From STC-113 sp964618565 (lineage in GTDB: Bacteria; Patescibacteriota; Gracilibacteria; BD1-5; UBA2023), in assembly GCA_964618565.1 (NCBI GenBank), contig CAZUBA010000010.1:1-51617 (forward strand): 51,617 nt of DNA. Reading direction: 5' to 3'. The position numbers were made by a program, and so were the translations under genes. How positions within the stretch are numbered: the stretch's first letter is position 1; every line of letters starts with the position of its first letter. This document shows positions 19,410 to 30,975 of the stretch, piece after piece. A model generated the notes under the pieces. It did not search any database. It worked only from the letters and a program-made list of their open reading frames with translations, and was not told where the DNA came from.

Positions 19410-21200
19410 ATGACTCAAGAACAGATTATTGAGACAAAAACCTGCAAAGCTTGCAGCAGCGTCTTCAATATAACCTCAAAAGATTTAGAATTTTATGATA
19501 AGGTGTCGCCTGTTTTTCAAAAGAGATGAGAACTGAGAGATGAGAACTGAGAGAAAAAAGATATTATTGATTTATGAGATTGAAGATTTAAATATCTCAT
19601 TCCAACCCCAAATCTTTGTCCTGAGTGCAGGCAGCAGAGGCGTCTAGTATGGAGAAATGAGAGAAATCTATATAAAAATACCTGTGATGCAACATGAAAA
19701 AACATAATTTCCTGCTACTCTCCAGATAAGCCCTTTGTCATCTATGAGCCTCAAGAATGGTGGTCTGATAAATGGGATGCCATTAGTTATGCAAAAGACT
19801 TTGATTTCTCCAGAAGCTTTTTTGAGCAATTCAAAGAGCTTATTCTGGCAGTCCCAAAATTGAGCATTGTAAATAATATTCCAGAAAACTCAGATTATTG
19901 CAATCAGACAACATGACTTAAGAATTGCTATCTTTGCTATAATTCAGTTTTCTCTGAAGATTGCCTGTATTCAAAATGAATGTCAAAATGCAATAATGTT
20001 ATAGATTGCCTTAAGATTTATGACAGTTCCGATTGCTATGAATGCATTGATAGCCACAATTGCTTTAAGTGCACATATCTAAGAGAATGCTCAAACTGCA
20101 ATGATTGCCATCACTGCAAAGATTGCATTTGATGTAAGAATTGTTTCTGATGCGTGGGTCTTAGAAACGCGGAATTTGAGATATTTAATGAAAAGCACTC
20201 AAAAGAAGAATACGAGAAAAAAATTATCAGTTTGAATTCAGAAGCAAATAAGAAAATCTTAAAAGAAAATTTTGAAAATCTTATTTCAAAAATTCCTCAT
20301 AAATTCACAACTATTATTAATTCAGAAAATTGTAGCTGAGATAACATTCATGATTCTGCTAATTCATCTTTTTGCTATGATTTGGTGGGATGAGAAAACC
20401 TCAAATATTGCTACGATTTAAGGGCTCCTACAAAAAACAGCATGGATGCATGCATAATATGAAATAATGTAGAGAATTGCTATGAAACAAGTGCGACTTG
20501 ACTGAATGCAAGCCATTGCCTATTTACTGATAATTGCTGGGAAAATGTATCAAATATTTATTATTCTCAATTTTGCATCTATGGATCCAATAATTGTTTC
20601 TGATGCGTAGGCCTCAGATGAAAAACATATTGCATATTGAATAAAGAGTACACGCAAGAGGAATATGAGGACCTTGTCCCGAAGATCATAGAGCATATGA
20701 AAAACACGAAAGAATGGTGAGAATTCTTCCCAGCATCAGTATCCATGTTCTGATATAATGAAACAGTTGCGAATGAGTATTATCCGATTGAACGTAGAGA
20801 CGCGATTAATCGCGTCTCTACTGATGGAAGAGCCATTTTCAATTGGTCAGATTATGAAAATCCAAAACCGGATGTGACAAAGATAATTCCAGCATCAAAG
20901 CTGCCTGCGAATTTATCAGACATCCCTGACGATATAATAAATTGGGCCATAGAGTGCGAAGTAACAAATAAGCCTTTCAGGATAATCAAGTCTGAGCTTG
21001 AATTCTATCGCAAGCATTCTCTTCCTGTACCGCATAAACATCCAGACGAAAGGCATATGGATAGGATGAGGCTGAGAAATCCCAGAAAACTTAACGACAG
21101 AAGCTGTGATAAATGCTGAATTTCAATAAAAACCACTTATTCGCCTGATAGGAAAGAGATAATATATTGCGAAGAGTGTTATAATAAGGAAGTTGCTTAG
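19410..21200 (+). CDS. Cys-rich zinc-ribbon/repeat protein, array copy 1
   Basis: 596 residues with about 40 cysteines. Order of parts: N-terminal ribbon CKAC...CPEC with QQRRLVWRNER; the family block EWWSDKWDAISYAKDFDFSRSFFEQFKEL; a first Cys-rich segment dense in NCxxC (SNCNDCHHCKDCIGCKNCFGC); a spacer; a second, sparser segment ending NNCFGCVGLR; the C-terminal module IPASKLPANLSDIPDDIINWAIECEVTNKPFRII; and a final ribbon CDKC...CEEC. Between the two Cys pairs of the first ribbon sits a purine-rich insert (residues about 34-60) found otherwise only in copy 12. Paired Cys suggest metal binding, and the NCxxC repeats may build a solenoid; neither is proven. No signal peptide seen. Confidence 0.85.
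20794..20821. repeat. 28-bp palindrome in copy 1
   Basis: Perfect: arm GTAGAGACGC, core GATTAATC, arm GCGTCTCTAC. Translated in frame as part of ERRDAINRVST. Confidence 0.95.
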
Positions 21201-21235
21201 ATATAGAATAAATATTAATAATCATAAAAACAAAT

Positions 21236-22945
21236 ATGTCAGATAAAATTATAGAGACAAAGAAGTGCACATGTTGATCGGAATTAAAAATTACTGAAAT
21301 GGATTTTGATTTTTACATGAATATTTCACCGATTTTCAAGTGAGTCAGATATGATATTCCTTCCCCTACTCTTTGTCCAGAATGCAGGCTTCAGAGGAGA
21401 TTGACATGGAGAAATGAAAGAAATCTATATAAAAGAAAGTGCGATGCTACAAATAAAAATGTAATTTCAATTTTTTCGCCCGATAAGCCATATAAAGTTT
21501 ATTCTCAAGACGAATGGTGGTCAGATAAATGGAATCCGCTAGATTATGGAAGAGATTTCGATTTTAGTAAGACGTTTTTTGAGCAATACAATGAGTTATT
21601 GCTGAGTGTTCCAAAATTATGAATTTTAGTAAGCCGTAATGAGAACAGTGATTACACGAATTGAAGCGCGTATAATAAAAATTGTTATCTTATTTTTGCG
21701 AGTGATCACAACGAAGACTGTTATTATTCTGATAATATCTATCGTTCGAAAGATACTTTTGATTCATCCGATCTAACTGATAGCACCTTATGTTATGAAT
21801 GCATGTGAGGCACCAAATGCAGTAATTGTAAATATCTGTATGATTGCCATGATTGTCATGATTTAGCATTTTGTTTTGATTGTAAGAATTGTCATGATTG
21901 TTTCTTGTCATCAAATCTGAGAAATAAAAATCACTATTTTAAAAACAAGGAATACTCTAAGGAGGAGTATTTTCAGAAACTTGAGGAATATAAATATAAA
22001 ACAGTTTGAGAAATACTTGAAGAATTACATGAGATAGAAGATGCTTCTGTGCATCTATGCTTCCACGGCAACGGCAATGATGATTGTTTGGGAGATTATA
22101 TTTCTAATTGTAAAAATTCATCTGATGTTTACTCTGCTAATAACCTTGAAAATTGTAAAAATATCATAAATTGAAATTGAGCAAAAGATTGTCAAGATTG
22201 CTATGTGGTAGTAGATAATTCAACTTTGGTCTATGAAAGCTTAAGCTCTATATGACTAAATAAGTGAGCATTTAATTTTTGATGTTTGGACTGAAGTTCC
22301 AATTGCTATTATTCCTATCTTTGTCTCAGTGCATCAAATTTATTTTGATGTGATTGACTTAAGAATCAATCTTATTGCATTCTCAATAAACAATATACCC
22401 GAGATGAATATGAAATGCTTGTGCCGAAAATAATCGAACATATGAAAAATAATTGAGAATGGTGAGAATTTTTTCCTTCCGCGATATCTCCATTCTGATA
22501 TAATGAGACTTTGGCGATGGAATATTATCCAGTTGAACGTAGAGACGCATTGCAATATATATCTACAGATTGAAAATCTCTGTTTAAATGGTCAGATTAT
22601 GAGACTCCATTCCCAAAAGCTGAAAAGATAATACCAGCCTCAAAGCTGCCTGGAAATATAAAAGATATCCCGGATGATATAATCAATTGGGCTATCGAAT
22701 GTGAGATGACCTGAAAGCCTTTTAGGATAATCAAACAAGAACTGGATTTTTATCGTAAACAAAATTTACCCATACCAAGAAAGCATCCTGATGAAAGACA
22801 CTTAAATAGGATGAAATTAAGAAATCCGAGAAAAACATATGATAGTAAATGTCATAAATGTGGCATAAATATCAAAACAAGCTATTCACCGCTTAGAAAA
22901 GAAATGATATATTGCGAAGAGTGTTATGATAAGGAGGTAATCTAA
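21236..22945 (+). CDS. Cys-rich zinc-ribbon/repeat protein, array copy 2
   Basis: 569 residues. The N-terminal ribbon is compact (CTCG... then PSPTLCPECRLQRRL) with no insert. The first Cys-rich segment is rich in DCHDC-type pairs (CKYLYDCHDCHDLAFCFDCKNCHDCF). The central spacer carries NGNDDCLGDYISN and the second segment ends SNLFGCDGLK. It is preceded by a 35-base gap from copy 1 and followed after 22 bases by an unrelated gene. The C-terminal ribbon is intact (CHKCGINIKTSYS...CEECY). Its palindrome is decayed. Confidence 0.85.
22539..22566. repeat. decayed 28-bp palindrome in copy 2
   Basis: Left arm GTAGAGACGC is intact, the core is ATTGCAAT (itself palindromic and different from the usual core), and the right arm has four changes (ATATATCTAC). 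Same length and codon phase as the others. Confidence 0.8.
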
Positions 22946-22967
22946 TTATTTTTTAATTTTTAGGACT

Positions 22968-23828
22968 ATGTCAACAAATTCAATTAATTCCGGCACCTGA
23001 TTGCCAGATATCCATAAAGAAAACTCAGAATCTGCAGAAAATAATAATTTTTATAAGCAATTGCTTAGTTGTTGAAAATTGCTTTCAACAAATGCAAAAG
23101 ATATTTTCGGTGAAGATTTTAATGAAGATAATATCTGTTCTTTCATCCGGAGAGAAGATTGATGCAAAGATTTTCTTATTATTGATAATTGAATGGTTTA
23201 TCTATTGCCTTTTACTCAGACCAATGAAAAAGATAGGATAAATAAGCATCTCGAAATGCAAGGAGTCTTAGAGCAATATCGCACTAATTCAGCTGGAAAA
23301 AAATACATATCTGCAAATCAGCTGTATGAATATCTTATCGGGAATATAATAAATGATTATTGAAGGCTTGAAATGAAATCGATTTATAAAGATGAGAAAA
23401 AAGTCTATGAATTCATCTGAAATAATAAATCCAAGACTCTAGCTAATTATAAAAAAATTTGAGAATTATCCGGAATAAAAAATGATTACCCATTTGATAG
23501 ATCGATATCAATGTGTGTTAATTGAATTGAATATACAAGCCAATTCCATCCTAATCAGAAATTTTATTATGACACTGTTGTGGATTTTGCATGAGAACCG
23601 ATAACAGATACAAAAAATATCTGAAAATATTGCTCTAATAGCTGGGTTATGACTTTTGTGAATACGAACTGAGAAATACATATCGTAAAATATTCGCGTG
23701 AGAATGAAAAGGTGCTTCTGGATTGCTGATATAAAGAACAAAGCATGCATGTCCCATTTTCATCCTGAACAGAAGATTTTTTTGGATTCAATACATTTAA
23801 TAGGATATCTAATCCTGAAGCATTTTAA
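22968..23828 (+). CDS. 286-residue protein of unknown function inside the array
   Basis: Unrelated to its neighbours: few cysteines, no ribbon, no palindrome. Acidic/polar N-terminus (MSTNSINSGTGLPDIHKENS), then DFLIIDNGMVYLLPFTQTNE and a middle with YISANQLYEYLIGNIINDYG. The C-terminal part contains QFHPNQKFYYDTVVDFAGEP and ends with CGYKEQSMHVPFSSGTEDFF. No membrane segment. It sits 22 bases after copy 2 and 30 before copy 3, so it shares their transcript. Not recognised. Confidence 0.75.
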
Positions 23829-23858
23829 GAGGCTTAATATTTTTTTAAATAATCAAAT

Positions 23859-25616
23859 ATGTCAGCAACAGTCATCGAAACGCAAGGTGAATTGTCTTGA
23901 AAAGACAAGAGAGAGTGCCCTGGGGTAAAAATTTGCAAATGCTGAGCAAATTTCGGTATAACTGATCTTGATCTGGAATTCTATGATAAGATCTCTCCGT
24001 CATTTCCAAGCCCGGGCTCCGAGCCCGGGCTAAAGAAATATCTTATACCGACACCGACGCTTTGCCCTGAATGCAGACTTCAGAGAAGACTTTCATTCAG
24101 AAACGAGAGACATCTTTATAAATGAAAATGTTCAGCAACATGAAAAAACATAATTTCAATGTATGCGCCAGATAGGCATCATAAGATATATAGCATTGAG
24201 GAATGGTGGTCAGACAGGTGGAATCCATTAGAATATTGAGCTCTTTTCAATTTCGGAGAAAGTTTTTTCATACAATGGCAAAGATTGTTTGAAGCTGTCC
24301 CAAAAGTTTGTGTATGATGAATGAGCAATGAAAACAGTGAGTACACCAATTTTGTCATGTTCTCAAAGGATTGTTATCTTATAGCCTCAGGCAGGAATAA
24401 TGAAAGGTGCCTTTATTCCAGGAATGTCAGAGATTGCATAAATGCCGTGGATTGTCTGCAGGTAAATCAATCCGAAGATATCTATGAGGTTATAGCTTGT
24501 TCTGGATGCACGAACCTCACTCATTCATTTCATGTTTTCTGAAGCAGGGATTCTTCATATCTGTATTTTTGCGAATGATGCGACAATTGCTTCTGATGCG
24601 TAAACCTTACCAATAAAAGCTATCACATATTCAATAAGCCTTACCCTAAGGAAGATTATATTCTTGAATTGAAAAGACTTAAATCAATGGATCCCGAAGA
24701 ATTGAAAAGCAAGATAAAGACCCATCTGCTATCAAAACCGAGAAGAGCCCTAAATAGCTTTTCCAATGAATGAACTGCAACATATGACTATATCAGGAAT
24801 TCCAAAGAGATAAAGCAATCCTCATTTATTGCAGATTGTGAAAACATCTCATATTCATTTGAGCAGGAGAAATCACACGATTTGCAGGATTGCTGCATGG
24901 GATGATGAGGAAACCAGTTCGTCTATGAGTCAGTTGCAATCTGAATGAATGAATTCAATGATGCATTCTGCATAACGTTTACAAATTCTCAGTCGATCTA
25001 CTATTGTGAGTCATGTTACAATTCTTCAAATCTATTCGGATGTGTCGGACTTAGGAATGCACAATATTGCATTCTGAATAAGCAATATTCAAAAGAGGAA
25101 TACGAGATTCTTGTGCCAAAGATAATAGAACTGATGGAGTCTGATAAGCAATGGTGAGAATTCTTCCCGCCATCGATCTCTCCTTTCTGATACAACGAGA
25201 CAATTGCCAATGAATATTTTCCTTTAGATAAAGCAGAAGCGACAAAAAATGAATTCAACTGGTCTGATTATGAAAATCCGAAACCTGAAGTATCAAAAAT
25301 AATTCCCGCCTCGAAACTTCCTGCAAAAATATCCGAGATTCCGGATGATATAATAAATTGGGCCATTGAATGTAGCGAAACTGGCAAGCCATTCAGGATA
25401 ATAAAGTCAGAATTGGAATTTTATAGGAAGCATGATTTGCCTCTGCCTCACAAGCATCCAGATATCAGGCATATTGACAGGATGCATCTCCGGAATCCAA
25501 GGGAACTTCACGATAGGAGATGTGAAAAATGTTCCATAGAGATCAAGACGACATATTCGCCAAATGCAAAAGAAATAGTGTACTGCAACGAATGCTACAA
25601 TAAAGAGATCGTTTAA
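23859..25616 (+). CDS. Cys-rich zinc-ribbon/repeat protein, array copy 3
   Basis: 585 residues. The N-terminus is longer than usual (about 17 extra residues, GELSGKDKRECPGVKICKCG). The first ribbon holds the GC-rich palindrome read as SPGSEPGL. The first Cys segment is short and Cys-poor compared with copy 1; the second contains DLQDCCMGGGGNQFVYE. This copy is one of two without the 28-bp palindrome: the site reads EYFPLDKAEATKNEFNWSDYE, seven residues shorter. C-terminal ribbon intact (CEKC...CNEC). Confidence 0.85.
24009..24031. repeat. GC-rich palindrome in copy 3
   Basis: AGCCCGGGCT, CCG, AGCCCGGGCT. Each arm is itself a perfect 10-bp palindrome. In frame, read SPGSEPGL. Confidence 0.95.
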
Positions 25617-25685
25617 CCATTTATATTCATAATATCTAATCCGGGATAGTTTAAACAGGATTAATTATTCTTTAAATAAAAAGAT

Positions 25686-27425
25686 ATGTCAGATAAAATT
25701 ATTGAAATGAAAAAATGCAGTTGCTGAGTTGAATTCAGCATTACTGAAAACGATATGGATTTCCTTGATAAGATCTCTCCGTCATTTCCAAGCCCGGGCT
25801 TGAACGAGTCCGGGCTAAAGAAATATCTTATTCCGACTCCGACAATGTGTCCAGATTGCAGAAATCAAAGGCGCTTAGCCTGGAGGAATAGGAGAAATAT
25901 GTACAGAAGAACTTGCGATGCGAGCGGTAAAAACATAATTTCCATGTTCTCTCCGGACAAGCCTTACAAGGTCTATCACGTAAAGGAATTCGAATGAGAT
26001 AAATGGGATCCTAAGGATTACGCTATGGATTTTGATTTTACACGAACGTTTTTTGAACAATATGATGAACTTCTTAAATCAGTGCCCCTTCCTCATCTTG
26101 CAGTTATAGAATCCTCTCTTGAGAATGCAGATTATGTGAATGGTGCAAATCAGGTGAAGAATGCTTATCTATCGAATAATATTGTCGGTGTCGAAGATAT
26201 TTATTATTCCGAAGACATTTATAGTTCAAAATGAATAATAGACTCACTATCCCTCAGGAACTCTGAAGAATGCTATGAATGCGTGAATTCAATCGGGATA
26301 TTCAATTCAAGCTATCTTTATGAATGCGAGAATTGCTCAGGTTCAATAGGCTGCAGATACTGTAAATGATGCTCTAGCTGCATCTGATGCATTAATCTGA
26401 CAAATAAGGAATATCACATATTCAACAAGAGCTTCTCAAAAGAAGAATATTTAGAAATCGCTTCCAAGCTGACAAAAGCAGAAATTGATAAATGATTTGA
26501 AGAATTAGCCAAAAAAATGCCATACAGATTCGCAAAAATAATCAATTCTGAAAATGCGATATGAGACAATATAGTAAATTCTAAAAATGTTCATAATTCT
26601 TACGATATTTATGATTCTGAAAATATAAAGAATTCGACATTTATTGTCTGAAATTCCAAGGATTGCCAAGATGTTACATTTTGGGGACAAGGGATTGAAT
26701 TATGCTATGAGGATTCTGCTGTATGAATTAACTCTACAAGAGTGCTTTTTTCATCTGAAACATATGATAATATAAAAGATGTCTTCTATTGCTATTTCTG
26801 CTACCCGAATTGCTCCAACTTATTCTGATGCGTAAGCATGAAGAATTCATCTTATTGCATCCTTAATAAGCAATATGCAAAAGAAGAGTACGAAGACATA
26901 ATGCCGAAGATAATCGAGCATATGAAAACAACTTGAGAATGGTGAGAATTCTTTCCTGCCTCTGTAAGCCCATTCGGATATAACGAAACGGTTGCCATGG
27001 AATATTATCCGATTGAACGTAGAGACGCGATTAATCGCGTCTCTACAGATGGCAAGACCATCTTCAATTGGTCCAATTATGAAAATCCAAAACCGGATGT
27101 GGCCAAAATTATTCCGGCTTCAAAACTTCCTGCTGATATTACACAAATTCCGGATGATATACTTAATTGGGCAATTGAATGCGAAGTCACTGGAAAGCCA
27201 TTCAGAATAATAAAAAAAGAGTTGGATTTTTATAGGAAACATTGATTTGATATCCCAAGAAAACATCCTGATGAAAGGCATAGGACGAGGGTGGAACTTA
27301 AAAATCCAAGAAGATTATATAAAAGAGATTGCATGAATTGCTGAACTTCAATCAATACGACATACTCTCCAGAGAAATCTGAAATAATTTATTGTGAAGA
27401 CTGCTATAACAAAGCAAGCATTTAA
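25686..27425 (+). CDS. Cys-rich zinc-ribbon/repeat protein, array copy 4
   Basis: 579 residues. Ribbon CSCG...CPDC with the GC-rich insert (SPGLNESGL). The WWSD block is altered to EFEGDKWDPKDYAMDFDF. The first segment holds fewer Cys and more Asn/Ser (YYSEDIYSSKG), ending CKGCSSCIGCINLTNKEYHIF. The spacer has long runs of NS-x-N repeats (NSKNVHNSYDIYDSENIKNS), which look like the same repeat with Cys replaced. C-terminal ribbon intact but divergent (CMNC...CEDC). Confidence 0.85.
25791..25816. repeat. GC-rich palindrome in copy 4
   Basis: AGCCCGGGCT, TGAACG, AGTCCGGGCT: one change in the second arm and a longer linker than in copy 3. Confidence 0.9.
27019..27046. repeat. 28-bp palindrome in copy 4
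   Basis: Perfect, GATTAATC core. Confidence 0.95.
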
Positions 27426-27436
27426 TTATCAACAAA

Positions 27437-29221
27437 ATGGAAAAGGTGATAGAGGCTAGAAAATGCAAAAATTGCTGAGCTGATTTTGCAATAAGCGACA
27501 AAGATTTTGAATTCTATGATAAGATTTCTCCTGTTTTTGGTTGAACAAAATACACCATCCCTGCACCTACTTTTTGTCCGGAATGCAGACAGCAGAGAAG
27601 GCTTGTTTTCAGAAATGAAAGATATCTTTACAGAAGGAATTCCGATGCTTCAGGCAAAAATATAATCTCAATGTATTCTCCTGATAAAGAATTCAAAGTA
27701 TATGAACAATCTGAGTGGTGGTCAGACAGATGGAATCCATTGGACTATGGTCAGGATTTTGATTTCTCCAGAAGCTTCTTTGAGCAATTCGATGAGCTCT
27801 TGAAAGAAGTTCCAAGATTAGGTTTGATGCTTAAGGATAATGAGAATGTAGAATATTGAAATGATGTGGAAACTGCAAAAAATTGTTATCTTATATTCAA
27901 CGCTTGGGATATAGAGGATTCATATTATTGCTCAGCAGTATGACAATGATCTTCTGATCTTATGGATTGCCTTTGGGCTGTGGGATCTAGTAATTGCTAC
28001 AGCTGCATAAAAATAAAAAATGCCCACAACTGCCAATATTGCATGGATAGCAAGGATATATTTGATTGCGGACATTGCATCGATTGCATCTGATGTAAAA
28101 GTTGTTTCTGATGCGTTTGACTTCAAAATAAGCAATATTACATCTTCAATGAGAAATATTGAATCGATGAATATAAGATCAAAATGGGTGGGCTTAAGGA
28201 TATGAAAAGAGATGAACTAGATAAGCTCATAAAATTAAAACAAGATCCTCTTCCAAGAAAATTTATCCATTCTGAAAGCTCTGAAAATGCGATCTGAGAT
28301 TATTTCAATAATTCAAAAAACTGCATCAATTGTTATGATATGCTTGATTCAGAAGATTGCAAATATTGCTATGACTGAATAACAATCGATACTTATGATA
28401 TCTTTAACTGCTGAACAGAATCATATCTTCTATATGAATCAGTAAGCTCATATTTTTCCAATAATACACGTTTTTCAAATTTTTGCCACAGTTCAAAAGA
28501 GTTATTTTATTCTGATTATTGCTATTATTCTTCAAATCTTTTCTGATGCGTCTGACTCAGAAATAAGCATTATTGTATTTTCAATAAGCAATATTCAAAA
28601 GAGGAGTACGAAAAACTGGTGCCGAAAATCATAGAGCATATGAAAAAGACAAAGGAATGGTGAGAATTCTTCCCGGCTTCTTTAAGCCCTTTTTGATATA
28701 ATGAAACTGTGGCAAATTATTATTATCCGATTGAACGTAGAGACGCGATTAATCGCATCTCTACGGATGCCAAACCCATCTTCAATTGGTCAACATATGA
28801 AAATCCTAAACCTATAGTTTCAAAAATCATACCCTCTCATAAATTGCCCGAAAAAATAGAAGATGTTCCTGATGATGTTCTTAATTGGGCTATAGAATGT
28901 GAGGTAACATGAAAGCCATTCAGAATAATAAAACAAGAGCTAGAGTTTTATAGAAAATATAAACTTCCACTGCCAAGAAAGCATCCTGATCAGCGAAACC
29001 TTGAAATGACAAGAATGAGAAATCCGAGGATTTTATATGATAGATGCTGTGATAATCCAAAATGTGAAGAGATTCATAATGAACATCCTGATACGTTTAA
29101 CTTGAATTCACTGATGAATTCAAAAACTTGAAAAAGATGATTGAAATTCAAGACAACATATTCTCCTGAATGATCTGAAATAATTTATTGTGAAGACTGC
29201 TATAATAAAGAAGTTGTTTAA
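27437..29221 (+). CDS. Cys-rich zinc-ribbon/repeat protein, array copy 5
   Basis: 594 residues, starting 11 bases after copy 4. Compact N-terminal ribbon without insert (PVFGGTKYTIPAPTFCPEC), probably close to the ancestral form. First segment CGHCIDCIGCKSCFGCVGLQ. The final ribbon is unusual: between its first Cys pair (CDNPKC) and the conserved FKTTYS there are about 30 extra residues (EEIHNEHPDTFNLNSLMNSK), so its loop is much longer than in other copies. Confidence 0.85.
28737..28764. repeat. 28-bp palindrome in copy 5, one mismatch
   Basis: GATTAATC core; the right arm reads GCATCTCTAC, changing Val to Ile (NRIST). Confidence 0.9.
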
Positions 29222-29239
29222 TAATTTAAATTTTATTTT

Positions 29240-30958
29240 ATGGAAAAGGTCATTGAAACCAAAACATGCAAATGTTGAATTCATTTTGATATAACTGAGA
29301 AAGACTTGGAGTTCTATGATAAGATATCGCCTATTTTCCCGAGCCCGGGCTCGGAGCCCGGGCTAAAGAAATACTCGATACCATCGCCCACTCTTTGCCC
29401 GAATTGCAGGCAACAAAGAAGATTATCGTTCAGAAATGAGCGCTGTATGTATAAAAGAAAATGTGATGCGACAGGAAAATCTATAATTTCTGTTTACTCG
29501 CCTGATAAGCCATTCACTATTTATGAGCAATCAGAATGGTGGTCAGACAGATGGGATCCTCTGGAATATTGAAGAGAATTCGATTTCTCAAAAACATTTT
29601 TTGAGCAATTTGCAGATCTCCAGAAAGTTGTCCCCAGAATGTCGATGCTGCTTGTAAATGTTGAGAATTCAGAATACAATAGCTATGCGAGCAATCTTAA
29701 GAATTGCTATTTTGTTTTTGATTCTACTGAAAATGAGAATGTTTTTTATTCTCACAATTCCAGTCAATGCAAAAATTGCTGCGATGTAAGCATTTCAGAT
29801 AATCTTGAAAATTGCTATGAATGCACAAATTGTCTGAATAGCTATAAGTTATTCCAATCAAAGAATACAAAAAATTCTAATAATTCTTACTACCTTTCCG
29901 ATTGTGATTGATGTGAAAATTGCTTTTGATGTAAGAATCTTAAAAATAAGAAATATCATTATCTTAATAAAGAGAAAACAAAAGAGGAATATGATAAACT
30001 CATGAAGCTGGCTTTTGGAGATTTGGAATCTTTTAAGCTTGAGTATTCACGTTTGCTAGGCAATTCCATTAATCGATGAACTTACAATTCATTTTGCGAA
30101 AATGTTACAGGTGATTTTTTAAAAAACTGCAAGGATACTTATTATGGTTTTGACTCAATAGAATCAGAATGAAGCAAATTCATCAGCAATTGCACAAAAA
30201 TCAATAACAGCTACGATTATGAATCTTGAGCTGGCCCGTCTAATCTATGTCTTGAACTTAATTGAACAATGTCTTGCAACAGAACTGCTTTTTGAATAAT
30301 CACATGGGTTGATGATTCTTTTTATTGTGACCATTGTACCAGTTGAAGCTATCTTTTCTGATGTATCGGTCTTCGTAATGCAAAATATTGCATCTTGAAT
30401 AAGCAATATACTAAAGCGGAATATGAAAATCTCGTCCCGAAAATCATAGAGCATATGAAAAAGACAAAGGAATGGTGAGAATTCTTTCCTGCATCGATAA
30501 GCCCTTTCTGATACAATGAGACCATTGCGATGGAACATTATCCGATTGAACGTAGAGACGTTGTGCACAACGTCTCTACAGATGCCGAACCCATCTTCAA
30601 ATGGTCAGATTATGAGAATCCAAAGCCAGATGTCACAAAAATTATTCCAGCTTCAAAACTGCCTAAAGATATAGCTGATGTACCAGATGATATATTGAAT
30701 TGGGCGATAGAATGCGAAGTCACCGGAAAGCCATTTAGGATTGTGAAATACGAACTGGATTTTTATAGGGAACTTTCTCTGGGCATTCCAAAAAGACATC
30801 CCAATCAGAGACACATGGATCGGATAAATATCCGCAATCCAAAAAGATTATATGATAGGAAGTGTGACTCATGTAAAACAGATATGGTGACGACCTATTG
30901 ACCAGAAAGGCAAGAAACGGTATACTGTGAGAATTGCTACAACAAAAAAGTAATATAA
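29240..30958 (+). CDS. Cys-rich zinc-ribbon/repeat protein, array copy 6
   Basis: 572 residues. The ribbon carries the GC-rich insert SPGSEPGL, identical in protein to copy 3. First segment with LENCYECTNCLNSYKLFQ and DGCENCFGC. The second segment is atypical (SCNRTAFGIITWVDDSFYCDHC). The 28-bp element has a different core from the other copies. C-terminal ribbon intact (CDSC...CENC). Confidence 0.85.
29342..29364. repeat. GC-rich palindrome in copy 6
   Basis: AGCCCGGGCT, CGG, AGCCCGGGCT. Perfect arms; linker inverted relative to copy 3. Confidence 0.95.
30552..30579. repeat. 28-bp palindrome with alternative core in copy 6
   Basis: Arms GTAGAGACG and CGTCTCTAC around TTGTGCACAA instead of CGATTAATCG. 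Both halves of the core changed together, so the palindrome is perfect although the protein changes from DAINR to DVVHN. Confidence 0.95.
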
Positions 30959-30975
30959 ATCTTTAATTAATATTT

